64,000 nt of DNA from Hartmannibacter diazotrophicus. GTDB taxonomy: Bacteria > Pseudomonadota > Alphaproteobacteria > Rhizobiales > Pleomorphomonadaceae. Shown here in pieces: positions 61,001 through 64,000 of this stretch (positions are counted from its first letter, which is position 1; each line of letters begins with the position of its first letter). The notes beneath the pieces were generated by a model. That model saw nothing but the letters and a program-made list of their open reading frames with translations, was not told the origin of the DNA and did no database searches. The stretch lies in NCBI RefSeq assembly GCF_900231165.1, contig NZ_LT960614.1, forward strand, positions 124,001-188,000. Reading direction: 5' to 3'. A program made the position numbers and the translations under genes.

Positions 61001-61158
61001 AAGGGATATTCCTCCAGGAAGACGAGCTTGGCCGAACTCGCCCAGGCGGTGAGCAACTGGCGGAAGGCGGGGCGGATGACCTGTTCATTCGTGAGGCCCG
61101 AGAATTTCCGCAGACGGTCGATTTCGTTGAGATACTGGTTGATCAGCTGCTGACTCAT
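58081..61158 (-). CDS. Type ISP/IIG-like restriction-modification protein (nuclease + N6-adenine methylase + specificity domain)
   Basis: A 1025-residue single-chain enzyme. The N-terminus has a PD-(D/E)xK-like segment (VLHDIRVPLGYWEAKD, about 65-82). A helical region leads to the N6-adenine methylase core: motif I DPATGTGTF (about 350), GVVYTPNEIV before it, and motif IV NPPYN (about 465). The C-terminal part (about 600-1000) matches the specificity domain of type ISP enzymes. No SF2 helicase motifs are seen, so it is the short, helicase-less form. Codons for about residues 606-813 are much poorer in GC than the rest, as expected for an exchanged target-recognition region. Start ATG 61158 (GCGGGA upstream). 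Confidence 0.85.
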   Translation of the reverse strand: MSQQLINQYLNEIDRLRKFSGLTNEQVIRPAFRQLLTAWASSAKLVFLEEYPFQTSMKTTVYPDGTVLHDIRVPLGYWEAKDTNDVLDEEIAKKFKKGYPQDNIIFENSQTAVLIQNRQEVMRAAMTDAAALLQLVGLFFSYERQEIAEFRKAVEKFKADMPTVLDALRERINAAYDDNEGFRAEAEKFLAHCKETINPALGEADVREMLIQHILTEEIFSHVFNEGDFHHENNIAKELYALEGKFFTGSVKRETLKALEPYYAAIRANAAQITNHAEKQTFLKVIYENFYKVYNPKAADRLGVVYTPNEIVKFMIEGADWLCEKHFGKNLIDNHVEILDPATGTGTFICELLEYFRGDPKKLAHKYKNELHANEVAILPYYVANLNIEATYAAISGQFAEFPNLCFVDTLDNINALNIKTGQHVGDLFGALSDENVLRVKRQNARKISVIIGNPPYNANQQNENDNNKNRAYAHIDQLIKDSYIRLSTAQKTKVYDMYARFFRWASDRLHDDGVLAFVTNRSFIESRTFDGFRRAVEKEFNEVYIMDLGGDVRANPKLSGTKHNVFGIQTGVAISFMVKRHKQQGCKIFYARRPEFDTAEDKLAFLGSSQISSMAFQRIEPDKKSNWLNLTDNDWDELTPIADKKTKKSKTKGQQKAIFKSYSLGIVTNRDEWAYSVTPGPLKDKVQYFVSIFNQDSHRLTGAKSETISDSVSREIKWTSELERHVENGSRLEFNPDRIYTSTYRPFVQRYTYFSPVFTHRPYQNFDFFPNPSAKNEGFCVSLEDRAEFAAFASNVVPNKDMFLPNAAQFIPLYRYTADGERVDNITDWGLRQFEKHYGKAVKITKDDIFHYVYGVLHDPVYREKYALNLKREFPRIPFYPDFRAWAGWGERLMALHIGYESVEPWPLTRADAPDEAARTAGVAPKPILKSDAGNGVIRVDSETTLSGIPPAAFTYRLGNRSGLDWILDQYKEKTLKDPTIREKFNTYRFADYKEKVIDLIGRVTRVSVETMQIVEDMKAARRD

Positions 61159-61304
61159 GATTCCCGCCCACCCGTTGGGCGGCAATTCAAGGGGATTGCG
61201 CAACGTCTTGCAAGCGGAAGTAGATCGGGAAGAGCGCGGCCATGGCGGGCATCCCGGAGGTCGGCGGACGCAAGTGCCGGTTGGCCAGTCACTCTGCCAT
61301 CAAG

Positions 61305-61331
61305 ACAACAAAAAGCCCGGAAAACCGGGCT
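61305..61331 (-). terminator. Intrinsic terminator downstream of the tRNA remnant
   Basis: On the reverse strand, AGCCCGG-TTTT-CCGGGCT (61314-61331) is a 7-bp GC-rich stem followed by TTTTTGTTG. It lies 36 bases after the CCA end of the tRNA fragment, the normal layout of a tRNA gene and its terminator. Confidence 0.8.
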
Positions 61332-61366
61332 CTATCATTCTCATCGGACTGTATCGTATGGGAATT

Positions 61367-61391
61367 TGGTGCCCAGAAGAGGACTAGAACC
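61367..61391 (-). tRNA. tRNA 3'-end fragment (probably tRNA-Leu), candidate attachment site
   Basis: The reverse strand reads GGTTCTAGTCC followed by TCTTCTGGGCACCA. This is a T-arm half, acceptor-strand and encoded CCA end like those of alphaproteobacterial tRNA-Leu. The expected 5' acceptor half, D-arm and anticodon are absent upstream, and the T-loop has TTCTA in place of TTCRA. It is therefore a remnant, most simply one end of an element inserted into the tRNA gene, with the native terminator still beside it. The intact copy would lie beyond the right edge. Confidence 0.6.
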
Positions 61392-61553
61392 CTAGAGCCC
61401 AATATAACCCGTAACTAATTGATTTTTCTATGGCCCGGTGTTTGGCCGTCTCGATGCCTGTGACCCAGTCCGTACCCCAGTTTGTGACCAGCGTCAAACC
61501 AACAAAGCGATGTTTCGGTCTCCCGTCTTGGCGCTCATTGCGGGCCGCTCGAA

Positions 61554-62177
61554 CTAGGCCAGCGAAACGCGGTCGATCTGGTCGATGAGTAGTGGCAAGA
61601 AGTCGGGATCGTAATTCTCGTCGACGTGCCTGTTGTTCCAAAGGCCGGATCTACGAACCCGGTCACGTCCGCTGAATTGCCCCAGCCAAGCGCAACTCGG
61701 CGGATCAGGGGAGGGGGAGCCGAACCCGCTCAGCAGCGCAATCGAATTTCTTTCAATTAGGCCACGTGCGCTCTCAACTCCCGGATTATCCGCTACTGGC
61801 AAAAAGAGCAGGCTCATTGCCCCGAGATATTCGCTGACCGCCACTTCGTGCGGCCTTTCCGCCAGTCTCACTTGGTGAGGGGCGCTGGATTTCTGGCCCC
61901 AGCTTTCAAGCGACGTCGCTTTGTCTCGGTTTATCAGGGCCTCACCAACCAAAAGGCGAAGTATTGAGCCTCGATGATTTCCACCCCGGGGATTGGCCGT
62001 GCCCCTATGCTGGCTCAACCGCTTCCAAAGTGTCGTCCGCGATTTCTCAGTCAGCGCATGAGTGCCGACACGAGTGACGCGATGGGCTGCTGGATCAACA
62101 GTGTGGAACTCCCCCGGCTCGAAGAAGAAGTAGACGCCCCGTTCAGGCCACTCCATCCTCCCATGACACTCTCCCAA
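61554..62177 (-). CDS. GIY-YIG-like nuclease-fold hypothetical protein
   Basis: A 207-residue protein starting at TTG 62177. The segments WPERGVYFFFEPGE and RVTRVGTHALTEKSRTTLWKRLSQHRG resemble the two short strands (GIY and YIG) and following helix of the GIY-YIG nuclease fold, and GGNHRGSILRLLVG follows. The C-terminal half (about 120-207) is not recognised. It occurs in the element-like region right of the tRNA remnant. A nuclease role is inferred from these motifs only; it may be catalytically altered. Confidence 0.55.
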   Translation of the reverse strand: MGECHGRMEWPERGVYFFFEPGEFHTVDPAAHRVTRVGTHALTEKSRTTLWKRLSQHRGTANPRGGNHRGSILRLLVGEALINRDKATSLESWGQKSSAPHQVRLAERPHEVAVSEYLGAMSLLFLPVADNPGVESARGLIERNSIALLSGFGSPSPDPPSCAWLGQFSGRDRVRRSGLWNNRHVDENYDPDFLPLLIDQIDRVSLA

Positions 62178-62269
62178 GCGCCGTCGCCCTAAAGAAGCTC
62201 TGAGGAACTTTCAATGGACAGCCATAGGTTAGGTAGCCATGATGGTGCACAGTCTTGGAGAGCGCCGCT

Positions 62270-62686
62270 ATGGCTCGATATATCGTCCTGTCCGCACTAC
62301 TGCTGAGCGCTTGTGCAAATCACCCGATTGACTGCGCAATGGGCTTTGCATGGTACGACTGCAAGCCAGGGACGCCGGGATATGCAAATCTCCAGCAGCA
62401 GCAAATGTCCCGGCAATCGGCATTGGCGGCTGTGGAGCGTCAGAACGATGAAAGGTGCCGCTCATGGGGAGCCAAGAAGGGAACCCCCGAGTACGTTCAG
62501 TGCCGGGAGAGGCTGTTTTCTCAGGCAGCCCAAGCGGACGCCCAAAGGCGCCAAGCAATTACGAACATCCTGTTGAGCCGGCGAAGCGCACCGCCTCCAG
62601 CCGCCCCAGAGGTGCAAGCGCCCAATCGTCCGGTCAGTTGCACTACGTTCCGCAACGGAAATGCGATGAATACGACCTGCTACTGA
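62270..62686 (+). CDS. Small putative lipoprotein
   Basis: A 138-residue product. The N-terminus MARYIVLSALLLSACANHPID is a lipoprotein signal with lipobox LLSAC (Cys at about residue 15). The mature part has paired Cys residues, a Gln-rich helix (LQQQQMSRQSALAAVERQNDE) and a Pro-rich stretch before a Cys-containing tail. GGAGAG lies 9 bases before ATG 62270. No function is known; similar small lipoproteins occur in integrated elements. Confidence 0.62.
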   Translation: MARYIVLSALLLSACANHPIDCAMGFAWYDCKPGTPGYANLQQQQMSRQSALAAVERQNDERCRSWGAKKGTPEYVQCRERLFSQAAQADAQRRQAITNILLSRRSAPPPAAPEVQAPNRPVSCTTFRNGNAMNTTCY

Positions 62687-62873
62687 AAAATTGCCGAAAA
62701 ATCTGAAATGGCACCCTCGACGGGGCGAAGGCACGAACACCCCCCGCGCCCCCGTGCGGCACCATAAGGCCCCTGCGAAGACAAGGCCGCCTGACAATGC
62801 AGGGCCGTCCTCCCGCCTGCCTACCCCGTCCACCAGCACACCCGCGCGTCACCAGTCGCACATGACCTTGCCC

Positions 62874-62962
62874 GTGTGAGACCGCGAAGATGGCGCGAAA
62901 GTCGTCTCACATAAATAGTCTCTTGACGATTTCAGTCGATGTCTCGCATAATGGTCTCACAT
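62874..62962. promoter_or_regulatory. Repeated GTCTCRCAT sites upstream of the resolvase
   Basis: The 9-mer GTCTCRCAT occurs three times in direct orientation (62904-62912, 62941-62949, 62954-62962) and once inverted (GTGTGAGAC, 62874-62882, matching 8 bases). The inverted copy and the first direct copy form a dyad. The array overlaps the putative resolvase promoter, so it may be an operator or a recombination (res-like) site for the resolvase. Confidence 0.55.
62923..62952 (+). promoter_or_regulatory. Putative sigma70 promoter of the resolvase gene
   Basis: TTGACG (62923-62928), an 18-base spacer and CATAAT (62947-62952), 33 bases before the resolvase ATG. One GTCTCRCAT site overlaps the -10 element and another lies just after it. 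Confidence 0.55.
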
Positions 62963-62985
62963 GAGCCACTTGGGAGACCCGCGCC

Positions 62986-63588
62986 ATGACCAGTCACACA
63001 CTCGTCGGCTATGCCCGAACATCGACCACCGACCAGAAGGCGGGCCTTGAGGCCCAGCTACGGGACCTTGAGGCCGCCGGCTGCACAAAGCTCTTTCAGG
63101 AGGAACTATCGTCCGTCGCCAGCAAGCGGCCCCAGCTTGACGCTGTGCTGGAGTGGGTGAGGAAGGGAGACACCCTCGTCGTCACCAAGCTCGACCGTCT
63201 GGCCCGCTCGGTGGCCGATCTGGTGGCCATTACGGAGGCCCTTAGAAAGAAGGACGTTGCCCTCAAGGTGCTCGCCATGAACCTCGATACGTCCACGCCT
63301 ACGGGCAAGCTGATGCTGAACCTGCTCGGGTCCATCGCGGAGTTCGAGCGGGAACTGATGCTGGAGCGGCAGCGGGAGGGCATTGCCAAGGCGAAGGCTG
63401 ACGGGAAGTACGCTGGACGGCAGCCCACGGCGCGGAGGAGGGCCGAGGACGTGTTGCGGTTGAGGGCGGAAGGGAAGTCCGCCAACGACATCAAGGATGC
63501 CCTCAAGATCAGCCGTGCGAGCGTCTTCCGGATCCTCGCGGAGGCGGGTGATGAAGGAGCCGCAGCTAGGACGGGAGCCGACCGATGA
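62986..63588 (+). CDS. Serine recombinase (resolvase/invertase family)
   Basis: A 200-residue small serine recombinase. The catalytic serine is in VGYARTSTTDQ (Ser about residue 13), with conserved arginines in KLDRLARSVADL (about 68-79) and the ERELMLERQREGIAKAKADGKYAGR helix E segment (about 123-146). A short C-terminal HTH (SANDIKDALKISRASVFRILAEAG) binds DNA. It probably resolves or inverts DNA of the element it sits in; it is too small for a large serine integrase. The following small gene overlaps its stop (ATGA). Confidence 0.93.
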   Translation: MTSHTLVGYARTSTTDQKAGLEAQLRDLEAAGCTKLFQEELSSVASKRPQLDAVLEWVRKGDTLVVTKLDRLARSVADLVAITEALRKKDVALKVLAMNLDTSTPTGKLMLNLLGSIAEFERELMLERQREGIAKAKADGKYAGRQPTARRRAEDVLRLRAEGKSANDIKDALKISRASVFRILAEAGDEGAAARTGADR

Positions 63589-63674
63589 CCATGCTCGCAT
63601 TGATCTTCTTGGGGCTCTACGCGGCGGCCTCGCTCTACTCCTTGTACCGCAGTTGGTTCCGACCCCGGCTTTGA
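63585..63674 (+). CDS. 29-residue single-span membrane peptide
   Basis: A 29-codon frame beginning at the ATG that overlaps the resolvase stop (ATGA). It reads MTMLALIFLGLYAAASLYSL followed by a basic end (YRSWFRPRL), a hydrophobic helix with a positive C-terminus. The overlap suggests translational coupling, and small membrane peptides are common in phage-like elements. No family is recognised. Confidence 0.5.
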   Translation: MTMLALIFLGLYAAASLYSLYRSWFRPRL

Positions 63675-63717
63675 TGGGTCGGGCCGCATTTGCCCCTCAG
63701 TCTAGGAACAACACTCC

Positions 63718-64000
63718 ACGACCGACCTCACGACCTTCAATTTCGGCCCCCTCAACATCCGCGTGGTGACCCTCGACGGTGCCCCGTGGTTCGTCTCCGG
63801 TGATGTCTGCAAGGCCCTCGACCTCACACCGCACCCGAGTGGTGGATACACGAACCACTTCAAACGGCTGGCGGATAACGAGAAGACGACCCTCACGAAA
63901 TCCACCATTCAGAGTGTGGGATTGAATTTGCCGAACCGCTTTGTCGCGGTCTCCGAGAGCGGCCTCTACAAGCTGATCATGCGCTCCGACAAACCCGAGG
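63718..64000 (+). CDS. BRO-N-domain antirepressor-like protein, partial (runs off right edge), unusual start
   Basis: An open frame that continues past the window. It resembles the N-terminal BRO/antirepressor domain of phage proteins: TDLTTFNFGPLNIRVVTLDG, then PWFVSGDVCKALDLTP, and ending in VAVSESGLYKLIMRSDKPE. No ATG, GTG or TTG lies between an in-frame TAG (63703-63705) and GTG 63763, which would cut into the domain. The family start Met aligns with ACG at 63718, ten bases after AGGA. It therefore uses a rare ACG start, begins at GTG 63763, or has lost its start codon. Confidence 0.72.

Larger units (their letters stand above)
61159..61553. other. Gene-free junction holding a tRNA remnant and terminator
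   Basis: These 395 bases separate the restriction operon from the next gene. They contain the terminator at 61305-61331 and the tRNA 3'-end fragment at 61367-61391. No tyrosine-integrase gene is seen beside the fragment. Confidence 0.55.

Noticed and set aside
59725-61395. A 556-codon + strand frame ending beside the tRNA fragment
   Set aside because: It is antisense to the methylase gene; its last residues are just the tRNA end read as protein.
61384-61641. A short reverse-strand frame next to the tRNA remnant, considered as an integrase C-terminus
   Set aside because: No tyrosine-recombinase residues are visible and it overlaps both the remnant and the GIY-YIG-like gene.

Overview
The window reads as a chromosomal segment of a high-GC alphaproteobacterium, most likely order Hyphomicrobiales (Rhizobiales). 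The reasons are the family-level content (fmt-truA, dapD-dapE, lysA with a DUF4175/TIGR02302 protein, argH divergent from tlpA, BacA/SbmA, YejABEF, a five-enzyme hut pathway using HutF and HutG, YafY- and DUF1127-type genes) and the frequent TTG/GTG starts. The species cannot be named from the sequence alone.

Layout. 1-10.9 kb: the end of a DUF3750 gene, then fmt-truA, an acyl-CoA ligase, a quinone-type ring-cleaving dioxygenase with its esterase partner, clpS, DUF1127 and YafY-like genes, and the lysine-pathway pair dapD-dapE with a small membrane protein. 10.9-24.6 kb: the DUF4175 (TIGR02302) protein, lysA, a small LptM-like lipoprotein, argH and the divergent tlpA. This housekeeping series is interrupted by two accessory blocks: MarR / FAD monooxygenase / DUF4405 plus cupredoxin / FTR1 iron permease, and TetR / DUF1348 / dienelactone hydrolase with a clear operator palindrome. 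24.6-32.7 kb: complete histidine utilisation (hutH, hutG, hutI, hutF, hutC, hutU), with three copies of a TTGTATAGNCAA operator placed so that hutH, hutFIG/hutC and hutU are each under HutC control, and two REPIN-like inverted-repeat elements. 32.9-40.3 kb: two peptide importers side by side (SbmA/BacA and YejABEF).

40.3-43.1 kb: a small membrane ORF, a GNAT acetyltransferase, a homocysteine S-methyltransferase and a TetR regulator. 43.1-53.1 kb: a surface-glycan locus of uneven base composition, with a WcbI-GSCFA fusion, Gmd and an Rmd-like reductase (GDP-6-deoxyhexose supply), a three-module glycosyltransferase and a sulfotransferase-coiled-coil protein. The last two share a short C-/N-terminal motif. 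53.7-57.0 kb: an ammonium transporter fused to PAS-GGDEF-EAL, the most striking single gene here. 57.1-61.2 kb: a restriction island (type ISP/IIG-like methylase-nuclease plus Mrr).

61.3-64.0 kb: a tRNA 3'-end remnant followed by a terminator marks what looks like an attachment site. Beyond it lie a GIY-YIG-like protein, a lipoprotein, a serine resolvase with a repeated upstream motif, a 29-residue membrane peptide and the start of a phage-type antirepressor, so an integrated element probably continues past the right edge. No complete tRNA or rRNA gene, CRISPR array or insertion-sequence transposase was seen.
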